A DNA stretch of 64,000 nucleotides. Origin: Nocardioides marinus. GTDB taxonomy: Bacteria; Actinomycetota; Actinomycetes; Propionibacteriales; Nocardioidaceae. Shown here piece after piece: positions 28,465-36,899 of this stretch. The stretch is from assembly GCF_013408145.1 (NCBI RefSeq), contig NZ_JACBZI010000001.1:3424001-3488000 (forward strand). Reading direction: 5' to 3'. Every line of letters begins with the position of its first letter. Position 1 is the stretch's first letter. A model generated the notes under the pieces. The model was not told the DNA's origin. It did no database searches and saw only the letters and a program-made list of their open reading frames with translations. The position numbers and the translations under genes are program-made.

Positions 28465-29211
28465 GTGCGTCTGCGTTCCATCGTCCTGCCGGCCCTGGGT
28501 TCTCTGCTCAGCCTCACGCTGCTCACGGCACCCGCCGGCGCAGCCGACGAGCCGGTCGAGCCCGACCCGATGGCGGGCGCGCCCGCCGTCGGCACCTGCG
28601 CCGACATGACCTGGGCCGACGTCATGGGTGAGACCGCGACCGAGGACGTCGACTGCGCCCGCCGGCACACCACCGAGGTCGTGGGCGTGGGCCAGCTCCC
28701 CGACGACCTGTCGTGGGACCGGCGACGCAAGGTCGGCAAGGCGGTCGTCGCCGCCTGCGCCCCGGGGTGGGAGACCATCACCACCGACGACCACCTGCTC
28801 TACCGCCGCTCGGCCTACGAGAAGTTCTGGTTCATGCCCTCGCAGGAGCAGCGCGACGCCGGTGCCCGCTGGTTCCGCTGCGACCTGGCCCGGGTCAAGG
28901 GCGAGAGGCTGATGGTGATCACCGGGGCCGGGATGCCGACGGTGACCAAGAAGCTGCACAGCAACGTGCGGCGCTGCATGACCAAGGACTTCTACGGCAC
29001 CGTCTGCAAGACCAAGGTCCGTCACCTCGGCTGGCGCAACAAGGAGGCCTTCTGGCTCTCGGTCCCGGCGAAGGACGCCCGGGCCGAGAAGAAGGTGCGC
29101 CGGGCCGCCCTGGAGCGCTGCCCCGACCGCGTCCGGACGCCGAAGTTCGCCTGGTCGTGGTTCACCGACGAGAACCGCCGGTGGGTCGTCCTCTGCTACG
29201 AGAAGGTCTGA
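28465..29211 (+). CDS. Secreted septum-formation-domain-like protein
   Basis: 248 residues with a Sec signal peptide (MRLRSIVLPALGSLLSLTLLTAPAGA). The mature part has two Cys-containing repeats (VGTCADMTWADVM...VDCARRHTTEVVGVGQLP and RRCMTKDFYGTVCKTKVRHLGWRN), as in the actinobacterial Septum_form family, which pairs conserved cysteines around an H-x-E-V block. Function unproven. GAGGAAG precedes the GTG. A perfect hairpin follows the stop. Confidence 0.7.
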   Translation: MRLRSIVLPALGSLLSLTLLTAPAGAADEPVEPDPMAGAPAVGTCADMTWADVMGETATEDVDCARRHTTEVVGVGQLPDDLSWDRRRKVGKAVVAACAPGWETITTDDHLLYRRSAYEKFWFMPSQEQRDAGARWFRCDLARVKGERLMVITGAGMPTVTKKLHSNVRRCMTKDFYGTVCKTKVRHLGWRNKEAFWLSVPAKDARAEKKVRRAALERCPDRVRTPKFAWSWFTDENRRWVVLCYEKV

Positions 29212-29216
29212 CCGGG

Positions 29217-29246
29217 GAGCGGGCCGGCCGGGCGGCCGGCCCGCTC
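29217..29246 (+). terminator. Perfect 13-bp hairpin terminator
   Basis: GAGCGGGCCGGCC (29217-29229) pairs exactly with 29234-29246 around GGGC, 5 nt after the stop codon of the septum-formation-like gene. No U-tract. Confidence 0.75.
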
Positions 29247-29316
29247 GTCCGCTGTGAATCCGGTCCCACCGGGCGCCGCAGCCGTCACCACTGAGCCGGC
29301 GGCGCGTTGCGCAGTC

Positions 29317-31059
29317 ATGGCCCCCCTCCGCCGCCCCCTCCTCGCCGCCGCGGTCGGCGCCGCCGCGCTCGCCGCCTCGCTGCTCGGGCCGAGCCCGGCC
29401 GCCGTCTCCACCGAGCGTCCCTGGACCCCACAGCTGGTGCGGGTGCACGCCGACGCCGAGTCGGTCGGAGCCCTCGGGCTCGACCTCACCGAGCACGGCG
29501 GCACCGAGGGCGTCGACGTCGTCCTGCACACCGCCGCGGAGCGGGCACGCCTCGAGGCGTCCGGGTTCCACTCGGAGGTGCTGGTCCCCGACCTGGTGGC
29601 CCGCGAGGCCGAGCGCAACCGCCTCGATGCGGAGTACGCCGCCCGCACGGTCCGCTCCGCGCTGCCGTCCGGCCGCACGTCGTACCGCACGCTCGAGGAC
29701 TACGAGACCGAGCTGCGTGACCTGGCCCGCGAGCACCGCTCCCTGGTGCGGCACCTGACGCTCCCTGAGCCTGGTCTCGACGGCCGCGAGGTGCACGGCG
29801 TCGAGATCGCCCACCGGGTCCGGCGTCCCGCCGACGGCCGCCCCACCTTCCTGATGCTGGGGCTGCACCACGCCCGCGAGTGGCCCTCGGCGGAGCACAC
29901 GATGGAGTTCGCCCACGACCTGGTGGCGCTCGAGCGCACCGACCGCGACGTACGCCGGCTGCTGCGGCGCGTGCGCGTGGTCGTCGTGCCGGTGGTCAAC
30001 CCCGACGGCTTCGACCTGTCGCGCACCTCCGGCGGGCTGGTCGACCTCAACGTGCTCAACCCGCTGGACCCCACCGGGACCCTGCTCCCCGTCGCCACCC
30101 AGGTGCTCACCCCGGGCCTGGCCTACCTCCGCAAGAACTGCCGCCTCGTCGCCGGGGTCGACACCCCCGACGGCACCTGCGCGGCGATGCTGACCACGCC
30201 TGCGGGCTTCGGCCTCGGCGTCGACCTCAACCGCAACTACGGCCAGTGGTGGAGCGGCCCGGGCGCCGCCGGGACCGCCCCGAGCGTCACCGAGTTCCAC
30301 GCCGGGCTGCTCGACCCGCGCCACCACGGCGCCGACGCCTTCTCCGAGCCCGAGACGCGCAACGTGCGCGACCTGGTGCTGTCGCGGCAGGTGACGACCC
30401 TGATCACCAACCACACCTCCGGCAACCTCGTGCTGCGGCCGTGGGCCGGCGCGCCCGACCACGTCACCGACGGCGGCGTGCCCCTCGGCCTGGCTCCCGA
30501 CGAGAAGGCCCTGCGCCGCCTCGGCGCGCGATTCGCCGCCGAGAACGGCTACACCAACCAGCGCAGCCACGAGCTCTACGACGGGGTCGGCACCACCGAG
30601 GACTGGGCCTACGCCGCCACGGGCGCGTTCGGGTTCACCTTCGAGATCGGGCCCACCGAGTTCCACCCGCCCTTCGAGGACGTCGTCGCGGAGTACGTCG
30701 GCGCCGACCGCCCCGGGGGCGGCAACCGCGCGGCGTACCTCGTCGCCCTGGAGCACGCCGCCGATCGGCGGGCGCACGGCGTCCTCACCGGGCGTGCGCC
30801 CGCCGGCGCGACGCTCACGCTGACCCGGGATGCTGCGACCACGACCTGGGACGGCACCAGCCCGGCACGCCTGCGCACGACCCTCGTCGTGCCCCGGTCC
30901 GGAGACTTCACCTGGCACGTCAACCCGTCGACGCGACCGACGTCGCCGCAGGCGGAGAAGTACCGCCTGACCTGCACGTCCGCACGGGGCAGGAGCCAGG
31001 TGACGCGGGTCCGGGTGGAGCGCGGTGAGCGGGTCCGGGTGGCCCTGCGACGGTGCTGA
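29317..31059 (+). CDS. Secreted M14 zinc carboxypeptidase (paralogue 1)
   Basis: 580-residue exported metallopeptidase. After a signal peptide (MAPLRRPLLAAAVGAAALAASLL) come a propeptide-like ~130 residues and the M14 catalytic domain: H185-A-R-E188 in GLHHAREW binds zinc, H366 in TNHTSGNL is the third ligand, and E443 in FEIGPTEFHPP is the general base. DLNRNYGQWW is the substrate-binding Asn/Arg block. Lacks the long C-terminal region of the next gene. No Shine-Dalgarno is obvious at ATG 29317; an in-frame GTG at 29254 is less suitable. Confidence 0.88.
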   Translation: MAPLRRPLLAAAVGAAALAASLLGPSPAAVSTERPWTPQLVRVHADAESVGALGLDLTEHGGTEGVDVVLHTAAERARLEASGFHSEVLVPDLVAREAERNRLDAEYAARTVRSALPSGRTSYRTLEDYETELRDLAREHRSLVRHLTLPEPGLDGREVHGVEIAHRVRRPADGRPTFLMLGLHHAREWPSAEHTMEFAHDLVALERTDRDVRRLLRRVRVVVVPVVNPDGFDLSRTSGGLVDLNVLNPLDPTGTLLPVATQVLTPGLAYLRKNCRLVAGVDTPDGTCAAMLTTPAGFGLGVDLNRNYGQWWSGPGAAGTAPSVTEFHAGLLDPRHHGADAFSEPETRNVRDLVLSRQVTTLITNHTSGNLVLRPWAGAPDHVTDGGVPLGLAPDEKALRRLGARFAAENGYTNQRSHELYDGVGTTEDWAYAATGAFGFTFEIGPTEFHPPFEDVVAEYVGADRPGGGNRAAYLVALEHAADRRAHGVLTGRAPAGATLTLTRDAATTTWDGTSPARLRTTLVVPRSGDFTWHVNPSTRPTSPQAEKYRLTCTSARGRSQVTRVRVERGERVRVALRRC

Positions 31060-31087
31060 CACCTCCACCCCAGAGGTGAGCCACGCC

Positions 31088-31104
31088 TCAGGTGCGTGAC
31101 CTGA
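31088..31104. promoter_or_regulatory. TCAGGT-N5-ACCTGA inverted repeat between the M14 genes
   Basis: Perfect 6-nt arms in the 111-nt gap. Just before it CACCTC/GAGGTG (31060-31078) can form a short hairpin, and a TTGACA-like hexamer follows at 31119. Together these suggest separate control of the second gene. Confidence 0.35.
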
Positions 31105-31170
31105 CGGCCGATCCTGCGTTGACAACTCAACCCGCCATCCCCCGACTCGGGACGACCCAGGAGCTCGACG

Positions 31171-33297
31171 ATGATCCGCCGAACCCGCGCCCGCCGGACC
31201 GCCCTCGCGGCGACCGCCACGCTGGCCGCCCTTGCCCTCGCCCCTCTCACGGCGATCGGCTCGGAGGCCGCCACCACCTCCCCCGCCAACATCTTCCGTC
31301 CGCAGCTGGTCAAGGTCGACACCCCGACCCGCGCCGACAAGATGGTGCTCTCCAAGCTCGGCCTGGACCTCACCGAGCACGCCGGCCACGACTACGTCGA
31401 GGTCGTCCTGCACTCGGTCGCCGACCGCGCCCGGCTGCTCGCCGCCGGCCTGACCTACGACGTCGAGATCCCCGACCTCGTCGCCCGCTCGCTCGAGGTG
31501 TGGAAGACCGACGAGGCCTACGCCGCCTCGGTCGTGCAGAGCCCGCTGCCCTCCGGCCGCGACGGCTACCGCACCCTCGAGGACTACAACGCCGACATGG
31601 CCGACCTGGCCGAGCGGTTCCCCCAGCACGTCAAGCTGTTCGAGCTCAACCACCCGACCCTCGACGGCCGCATCGTCCAGGGCGTCGAGATCGGCCAGGG
31701 CGTCAAGGGCCCCGACACCGGCAAGCCGACCTTCGTGCTGATGGGCCTGCACCACGCCCGCGAGTGGCCCTCCGGCGAGAACGCCATGGAGTTCGCCATC
31801 GACCTCGCCGAGGGCTACGGCAAGGACAAGCGCACCACGAAGCTGCTGAAGAAGGGCCGCGTCGTCGTGGTCCCCGTGGTCAACGCCGACGGCTTCGACC
31901 TCTCCCGCACCGACGGTGAGTTCGTCGACCTGCGTGCTCTGGACGGCGGTGACACCGTCTCCATCCTGGGCACGCCGGGTCACGCCTACATGCGCAAGAA
32001 CTGCCGCCTCATCGACGGCGTCGACACCCCCGACGGGTCCTGCGCCGCGCAGCTCACCACCAACGGCGGCTTCCTGCTCGGCGTCGACCTCAACCGCAAC
32101 TACGGCGGCTTCTGGGGCGGCCCCGGCGCCGCCGGCAGCACCCCGAACCCGGCGGAGGTCGAGCTCGGCCCGCTCGACCCGACCTACCGGGGTGCCGCTC
32201 CGTTCTCGGAGCCGGAGACCCAGAACATCCAGGAGCTGGTGCGCAGCCGCCAGGTCACGATGCTGATCTCCAACCACACCTTCGGCAACCTGATCCTGCG
32301 CCCCAACGGCGTGGCCCCCTCCACCATCGGCCCCGACGGCCTCCCGGTGGGCGACAGCCCCGACGAGAAGGGCCTGAAGAAGGTCGGCGCCAAGATGGCC
32401 GCCCAGAACGGCTACTCCAACCAGCACGGCTGGCAGCTCTACGACACCACCGGCACGACCGAGGACTGGTCCTACAACGCCACCGGTGGCTACGGCTACA
32501 CCTTCGAGATCGGCCCCGACGAGTTCCACCCGCCGTACGAGGACGTCGTCGACCAGTACCTCGGTGCCGGCGAGTACGCCGGCAAGGGCAACCGCGAGGC
32601 CTACTTCATCGCCCTGAAGCACGCCATCGACACCAAGTACCACGGTGTCCTCAAGGGCAAGGCCCCCAAGGGCGCGACCATCCGCCTGCGCAAGGACTTC
32701 GACTCCCCGACCTGGGACTCCAGCTTCGAGGACTTCGTCGACTCCTCCATCACGGTGGGCAAGAAGGGCAGGTTCAACTGGATCGTGAACCCCTCGACCC
32801 GCCCGGTGGTCATGGGCAAGAAGGTCGACGAGCTGGCTGACGCCCCGTTCGCCTCGGAGACCATCGAGGGCTCGGTGACCGTCCCCGGCGTCGGCACCGC
32901 CACCCACGAGTACGTCGCCAAGAAGGCCTCGGACGTCATGCGGATCGATCTGACCTGGCCGACCCCGGACGACCTCGACCTCGCGGTCTACCTGAAGAAG
33001 GGCGACGAGCTGGTCGAGATGGGCACCTCGGGCAACCTGCCGGGCTCCGGCGAGGCCGTCGAGATCCCCGACGCCCCGGCCGGCACCTACGTCATCGAGG
33101 TCATCAACTACGCCTCGGTGACCCCGACCTACACCGTCGAGGTCGGCCAGTTCTCCGCGAAGTCCTCGAAGGTCAAGGGCACCAAGGAGTCCTACGTCCT
33201 CACCTGCGAGGTCGACGGCAAGGTGCAGAGCAAGAAGAACCTCTACATCGCCCGCGGCCAGGTCAAGAAGCTCGACCTGCGACGCGCCTGCCGCTGA
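31171..33297 (+). CDS. Secreted M14 zinc carboxypeptidase (paralogue 2) with C-terminal PPC-like domain
   Basis: 708-residue exported enzyme, the longer tandem paralogue of the preceding gene. Signal peptide MIRRTRARRTALAATATLAALALAPL; catalytic H195-A-R-E198, H369 (SNHTFGN) and E446 (FEIGPDEFHPP). After the catalytic domain, residues ~550-690 form a beta-rich unit (VMRIDLTWPTPDDLDLAVYLKKGDEL...GTYVIEVINYASVTPTYTVEV) resembling bacterial pre-peptidase/proprotein-convertase-like C-terminal domains. Codon use is more strongly biased to C-ending, highly expressed codons (AAG, CTC) than in paralogue 1, so it may be abundantly expressed. Confidence 0.9.
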   Translation: MIRRTRARRTALAATATLAALALAPLTAIGSEAATTSPANIFRPQLVKVDTPTRADKMVLSKLGLDLTEHAGHDYVEVVLHSVADRARLLAAGLTYDVEIPDLVARSLEVWKTDEAYAASVVQSPLPSGRDGYRTLEDYNADMADLAERFPQHVKLFELNHPTLDGRIVQGVEIGQGVKGPDTGKPTFVLMGLHHAREWPSGENAMEFAIDLAEGYGKDKRTTKLLKKGRVVVVPVVNADGFDLSRTDGEFVDLRALDGGDTVSILGTPGHAYMRKNCRLIDGVDTPDGSCAAQLTTNGGFLLGVDLNRNYGGFWGGPGAAGSTPNPAEVELGPLDPTYRGAAPFSEPETQNIQELVRSRQVTMLISNHTFGNLILRPNGVAPSTIGPDGLPVGDSPDEKGLKKVGAKMAAQNGYSNQHGWQLYDTTGTTEDWSYNATGGYGYTFEIGPDEFHPPYEDVVDQYLGAGEYAGKGNREAYFIALKHAIDTKYHGVLKGKAPKGATIRLRKDFDSPTWDSSFEDFVDSSITVGKKGRFNWIVNPSTRPVVMGKKVDELADAPFASETIEGSVTVPGVGTATHEYVAKKASDVMRIDLTWPTPDDLDLAVYLKKGDELVEMGTSGNLPGSGEAVEIPDAPAGTYVIEVINYASVTPTYTVEVGQFSAKSSKVKGTKESYVLTCEVDGKVQSKKNLYIARGQVKKLDLRRACR

Positions 33298-33314
33298 CGC
33301 ACTGCAGCACCTGG

Positions 33315-33349
33315 ACGCCGGGTCGGACCCTCGTGGTCCGGCCCGGCGT
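33315..33349 (+). terminator. 15-bp hairpin terminator after M14 paralogue 2
   Basis: 33315-33329 pairs with 33335-33349 (one mismatch) around 5 nt, 17 nt after the stop. Confidence 0.7.
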
Positions 33350-33389
33350 TCGCGTTCGGCCCGTCGCTGACCTAGGTGCTCGCGGCGGC

Positions 33390-33443
33390 GCGGGACGTCA
33401 TACGTCCAGCGCAAGCGGACGTCCCGTCCGTATGACGTCCCGC
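33390..33443. repeat. Inverted repeat GCGGGACGTCATACG
   Basis: 15-nt perfect arms (33390-33404 and 33429-33443) around 24 nt, itself carrying GGACGTCCC. It lies beside the stop of the converging methyltransferase gene and probably serves as its terminator. One copy seen in the window. Confidence 0.6.
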
Positions 33444-33457
33444 GGGGCTCCGCCGCC

Positions 33458-34153
33458 TCAGCCGCGCCAGGTGTCGTCGTGGGAGAGGTCGGCGTGCTGG
33501 ACCACCCAGGTGTGCATGGCGATGGCGGCCGCGGCAGAGGCGTTGATGGAGCGGGTGGAGCCGAACTGGGCGATGGAGAAGGTGGCGTCGCAGGCCTCGC
33601 GGGCGGCGGGCGAGAGGCCGGGGCCCTCCTGGCCGAAGAGGAAGCACACCTCGCGCGGCACCGCCATCGTCTCCAGGTGCTGGGAGCCCGGCAGGTTGTC
33701 CACGCCGTACAACGGCAGGTCCCGCTCGCGCAGGTGGGCCGTGAGGTCCTCGACCGTCGGGTGGTGGAGGACGTGCTGGTAGCGGTCGGTCACCATCGCA
33801 CCGCGGCGGTTCCACCGCCGGTTGCCGACGATGTGGACCTCGGCGGCCAGGAAGGCGTTGGCCGAGCGGACGACGGTGCCGATGTTGAAGTCGTGCTGCC
33901 AGTTCTCGATGGCGACGTGGAAGCCGTGCCGCCGGGTGTCGAGGTCGGCGCGGATCGCCTCCATCGTCCAGTAGCGGTACCGGTCGACGACGTTGCGTCG
34001 GTCGCCGTCGCGCAGCAGGTCGCGGTCCCAGTGGTCGCCCACGGGCCACTCGCCGGGCCACGGGCCGACCCCCACCTCGGCGGGTCCGTGCGGCATCGGG
34101 TCGTACGGCGCACGCCGCTCCTCCTCCTCGGAGGACTGCTCGATTCGCGACAC
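33458..34153 (-). CDS. SpoU-family tRNA/rRNA 2'-O-methyltransferase
   Basis: 231-residue SPOUT methyltransferase. Motif 1 NIGTVVRSANAFLAAEVHIVGNRRWNRRGAM, motif 2 VCFLFGQEGPGLSP and motif 3 STRSINASAAAAIAMHTW form the AdoMet trefoil knot. Transfers methyl to a ribose 2'-OH; the target (for example tRNA position 18 or an rRNA site) is not decidable. The GTG start lies 6 nt after TACCGT on the minus strand with no Shine-Dalgarno, so leaderless. Its divergent promoter region with the DedA gene was split by the IS481 element. Confidence 0.9.
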   Translation of the reverse strand: MSRIEQSSEEEERRAPYDPMPHGPAEVGVGPWPGEWPVGDHWDRDLLRDGDRRNVVDRYRYWTMEAIRADLDTRRHGFHVAIENWQHDFNIGTVVRSANAFLAAEVHIVGNRRWNRRGAMVTDRYQHVLHHPTVEDLTAHLRERDLPLYGVDNLPGSQHLETMAVPREVCFLFGQEGPGLSPAAREACDATFSIAQFGSTRSINASAAAAIAMHTWVVQHADLSHDDTWRG

Positions 34154-34179
34154 CCCCGCACGGTAGTCGGCGGCGCTGG

Positions 34180-35193
34180 CTAGGTGTTCTGCCCGGGGAG
34201 GTTGGGCACGCGGTCGATGGGTGACTTGCCTTTGAGGCTGGTGTGGCCGCGGTGGTGATTGTAGTGATGGAGCCACTCCGGGTAGGCGGACGCGCGGTCG
34301 GCTTCTGAGGTGTAGGCGCAGGCGTAGGCCCATTCCTCGAGCAGGGTGCGGTTGAAGCGTTCGACCTTGCCGTTGGTCTGGGGCCGGTAGGGGCGGGTGC
34401 GGCGGTGTTTGACGTCCTGGCCCAGGGTCGCGGCCCAGAGCCGTGATCGGTAGCAGGAGCCGTTGTCGGTCAAGACGGCGCTGACCGCGATGCCGTGCTC
34501 GGCGAAGTAGGCGCGGGCGCGTTGCCAGAACCCTGCGGCGGTCTCCTTGCGTTCGTCGGTGAGGATCTCGGAGTAGGCCAGCCGGGAGTGGTCGTCTACG
34601 GCGTGGTGGAGGTAGACGTAGCCGCGCGAGGGTGTGGCACCGGAGCGGGCGGCCCGGTCGCGTGTGGCGCCGGCGCTGCGGTCTTGGGCTGATCCGCGGC
34701 CGTGGACGCGCCAGCCGCCGCCGTCGGGGATCTTGCCGAGCTTCTTGATGTCGACGTGGACCAGATCGCCCGGTGCGGCGTGCTCGTAGCGTCGCTTGTC
34801 CCGCGAGGAGGTCTTGATCCGGGTGCCGGTGGCGGGGTCGGTCCACTTCAGCCGTGGGCAGCCGTAGCGGCGCAGGACCTGGTGGACGGTCGAGGGGTTC
34901 TGCCCGAGGTGGTAGGCGATCCGGGCCGGTCCCCAGCGCCGGGTGACTCGCAGGCTCACGATCCGACGCTCGGTTCGTCGGGGCAGCTGGTTTGGGCAGC
35001 GGTGCGGTCGTGAGGACCGGTCGACCATGCCGGCCCTGCCGGATTCGCGGTAACGCAGGGCCCAGCGGCGGGCGGTGGTGATGCTGACGGAGAACCGTTC
35101 GGCGGCACGGGCGTAGGTCCAGTCGTGGTCGACGACGAGCTGGGCCAGACGCAGTCGCCCGGCTGGGGTGAGGGTGGCGTTAGCGTGGGTCAT
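34180..35193 (-). CDS. IS481-family transposase
   Basis: 337 residues. N-terminal HTH region (LRLAQLVVDHDWTYARAAERFSVSITTARRWALRYRE), a second HTH segment, and an rve-type DDE core: DLVHVDIKKLGKI (first Asp), LTDNGSCY (second Asp), and the glutamate of KVERFNRTLLEEWAYA. LHHYNHHRGHTSLKGKSPIDRV is the IS481 C-terminal signature. Appears intact. The ATG at 35193 has a GGAGGTC that can be hidden in an upstream hairpin. Confidence 0.93.
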   Translation of the reverse strand: MTHANATLTPAGRLRLAQLVVDHDWTYARAAERFSVSITTARRWALRYRESGRAGMVDRSSRPHRCPNQLPRRTERRIVSLRVTRRWGPARIAYHLGQNPSTVHQVLRRYGCPRLKWTDPATGTRIKTSSRDKRRYEHAAPGDLVHVDIKKLGKIPDGGGWRVHGRGSAQDRSAGATRDRAARSGATPSRGYVYLHHAVDDHSRLAYSEILTDERKETAAGFWQRARAYFAEHGIAVSAVLTDNGSCYRSRLWAATLGQDVKHRRTRPYRPQTNGKVERFNRTLLEEWAYACAYTSEADRASAYPEWLHHYNHHRGHTSLKGKSPIDRVPNLPGQNT

Positions 35194-35253
35194 GAAGACC
35201 TCCGTGGTGGATGTGGTTGCTGTGGTAGCTCCACACCTCACCCGGAGGTCTTC
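35194..35253 (-). promoter_or_regulatory. Hairpin able to sequester the transposase ribosome-binding site
   Basis: GAAGACCTCCG (35194-35204) is the complement of CGGAGGTCTTC (35243-35253). In an mRNA entering from outside, the transposase GGAGGTC would be base-paired; a transcript starting inside the 38-nt loop would lack the partner. This arrangement is known to protect other IS elements from read-through activation. Confidence 0.55.
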
Positions 35254-35314
35254 GTCATGGTCCAGCCGACCCGCCGTACCTAACGTCCGTGGTCAGAACA
35301 GCTAGGCTGAACGG

Positions 35315-35974
35315 GTGATGGGGATCGAGCCGCTCCTGTTCGGCATCGAGTTCCTCGACCTGGAGTGGTGGCTGGGTCATTTCGGGGAGGCGCTCTTCTG
35401 GATCAGCCTGGCGGTGCTGTTCGTCGAGTGCGGGCTGCTGTTCCCGTTCCTGCCCGGGGACACGCTGCTGTTCAGCATCGGGCTGTTCATCGCCACCGAG
35501 CAGATCGACCTCTTCCCCGGCGGCGTGGCCACCGAGCTGACGATCGCGATGGCCCTCATGGTGCTGGCCGCGTTCGGCGGCAACGTCGCCGGCTACGAGA
35601 TCGGCCGACGCATCGGTCCGCCGCTCTACGAGCGGGACGGGCGGCTCCTGCGCCGCAAGCACTTCGACCGCACCCACGAGTTCTTCGACGAGCACGGGGC
35701 GATCGCCCTGGTGCTGGGACGCTTCGTCGCGTTCGTGCGCACCTTCATCACCGTGGTGGCCGGCGCCACCCGCATGGACCGCCGGGTGTTCTTCGTCTGG
35801 AGCTTCGTCGGCGCCGTGCTCTGGGTCGTCGGCATCACGCTGCTCGGCTACTTCCTCGGCAACATCAAGTGGCTCGGCGACAACCTCGACTTCGCGCTGC
35901 TCGCGATCCTCGCGGTCTTCGCGATCCCGCTGGTCATCGAGTGGCGGCGCGAGCTCGCCAGGTCTCGAGGCTGA
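35315..35974 (+). CDS. DedA/VTT-domain membrane protein
   Basis: 219-residue polytopic protein of the DedA (SNARE-associated, VTT) family. Seen: FVECGLLFPFLPGDTLLFSIGLFIA (re-entrant loop), GYEIGRRIGPPLY and the conserved GRFVAFVRTFITVVAGATRM. Some family members (UptA) flip undecaprenyl phosphate back across the membrane. The GTG at 35315 lies 6 nt after TAGGCT, whose first bases belong to the IS481 target duplication. Its 3' end overlaps the convergent DUF368 gene by 41 bp. Confidence 0.9.
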   Translation: MMGIEPLLFGIEFLDLEWWLGHFGEALFWISLAVLFVECGLLFPFLPGDTLLFSIGLFIATEQIDLFPGGVATELTIAMALMVLAAFGGNVAGYEIGRRIGPPLYERDGRLLRRKHFDRTHEFFDEHGAIALVLGRFVAFVRTFITVVAGATRMDRRVFFVWSFVGAVLWVVGITLLGYFLGNIKWLGDNLDFALLAILAVFAIPLVIEWRRELARSRG

Positions 35975-36899
35975 GCAGCGCGGCCACCACGGCCGCGCCC
36001 AGCAGGGCCAGCAGCAGCGGCCCGCCCACCGGGTCGTACGGCGCCAGCAGCGCGCCCGGGCCGTGCGCCTCGCCCGCGGCCCCCTCGGGAGCCTCCTGCC
36101 AGGGCCACAGCGCGCGCAGCGAGCCGGCGAGCAGCCCGGCCATCACCAGCAGCGTGGTGCGCCGGTGCGCGTGCAGCAGGTGGCGCAGCACGGGCACGAA
36201 GACCACGAGTCCGGCGACCGCGCCCAGCGCGAAGACGCCGACGTAGACCAGGTCGCGCGAGTCCACCGCGTCCAGGGTGGTGGTGTAGAGACCGACGGTG
36301 AGCAGGAAGAACGAGCCGGAGACACCGGGCAGCACCAGGGCGCAGATCGCGACCGACGCCGCCAGGGCGACCAGCACCAGCGGCGGGTCGGCCGTCGCCC
36401 CGGAGCCGGCCAGGCCGACGACCACGAACGCGGTCACGGCGACCGCCACCACGAGCAGGGCGTCCGCCCAGCGCGGCCGGGTCGCCTCGGGGAGCATCCG
36501 GATCGGCACCAGGATGCTCACCAGCACCAGGCCGAAGAACAGCCCGCGCGCGTGCTCGGGGTGGTCGGAGACGAACGACTCCATCACCCCGGCCACCGTC
36601 AGCACCGCGGCCCCCATGCCCACGAGCACGGGCAGCACCAGCCACCAGTCGGTGCGCGCCAGCTCGGTCCGCAGCGCAGCCCGCCGGCCAGCGATCCCCT
36701 GACGGGCCGCGCCGATCACGTGGGAGGCGGAGTCGATGAGCTCGTCGTAGACACCGGTCACCAGCGCGACCGTGCCCCCGCTGACGCCCGGCACCAGCTC
36801 GGCCATCCCGATGAGGAAGCCGCGGAGCAGGTCGAGCGGCAGCAGGGCCCGCGAGCGGCGTACGGGCGCGGCGGGCTCCGCGGGGGCGGTCCTGGTCAT
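35934..36899 (-). CDS. DUF368 membrane protein (PopT-type polyprenyl-phosphate transporter)
   Basis: 321 residues, about nine helices. The family repeats are plain: RGFLIGMAELVPGVSGGTVALVTGVYDELI in the first half and ICALVLPGVSGSFFLLTVGLY in the second, each with the P-G-V-S-G block. DUF368 proteins of the PopT group recycle undecaprenyl phosphate in parallel to DedA/UptA. The start overlaps the pyrE stop in ATGA (36896-36899). The 3' end overlaps the DedA gene on the other strand. Confidence 0.9.
   Translation of the reverse strand: MTRTAPAEPAAPVRRSRALLPLDLLRGFLIGMAELVPGVSGGTVALVTGVYDELIDSASHVIGAARQGIAGRRAALRTELARTDWWLVLPVLVGMGAAVLTVAGVMESFVSDHPEHARGLFFGLVLVSILVPIRMLPEATRPRWADALLVVAVAVTAFVVVGLAGSGATADPPLVLVALAASVAICALVLPGVSGSFFLLTVGLYTTTLDAVDSRDLVYVGVFALGAVAGLVVFVPVLRHLLHAHRRTTLLVMAGLLAGSLRALWPWQEAPEGAAGEAHGPGALLAPYDPVGGPLLLALLGAAVVAALLSLETWRARAATR

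Larger units (their letters stand above)
34180..35305. mobile_element. IS481-family insertion sequence with CTAG target duplication
   Basis: CTAG flanks both sides (34180-34183 and 35302-35305). Inside it, short terminal inverted repeats match as TGTTCTGnCC (34185 onward, and the complement ending at 35300). One intact transposase gene fills the element, about 1.12 kb between the CTAGs. Insertion into CTAG is the known preference of IS481. The transposase stop codon TAG is formed from the left CTAG. Confidence 0.8.

Noticed and set aside
27886..33414. A minus-strand open frame of about 1,840 codons
   Set aside because: It lies antisense to five well-supported genes and has Gly/Ala/Val/Asp-rich shadow composition typical of high-GC antisense frames.
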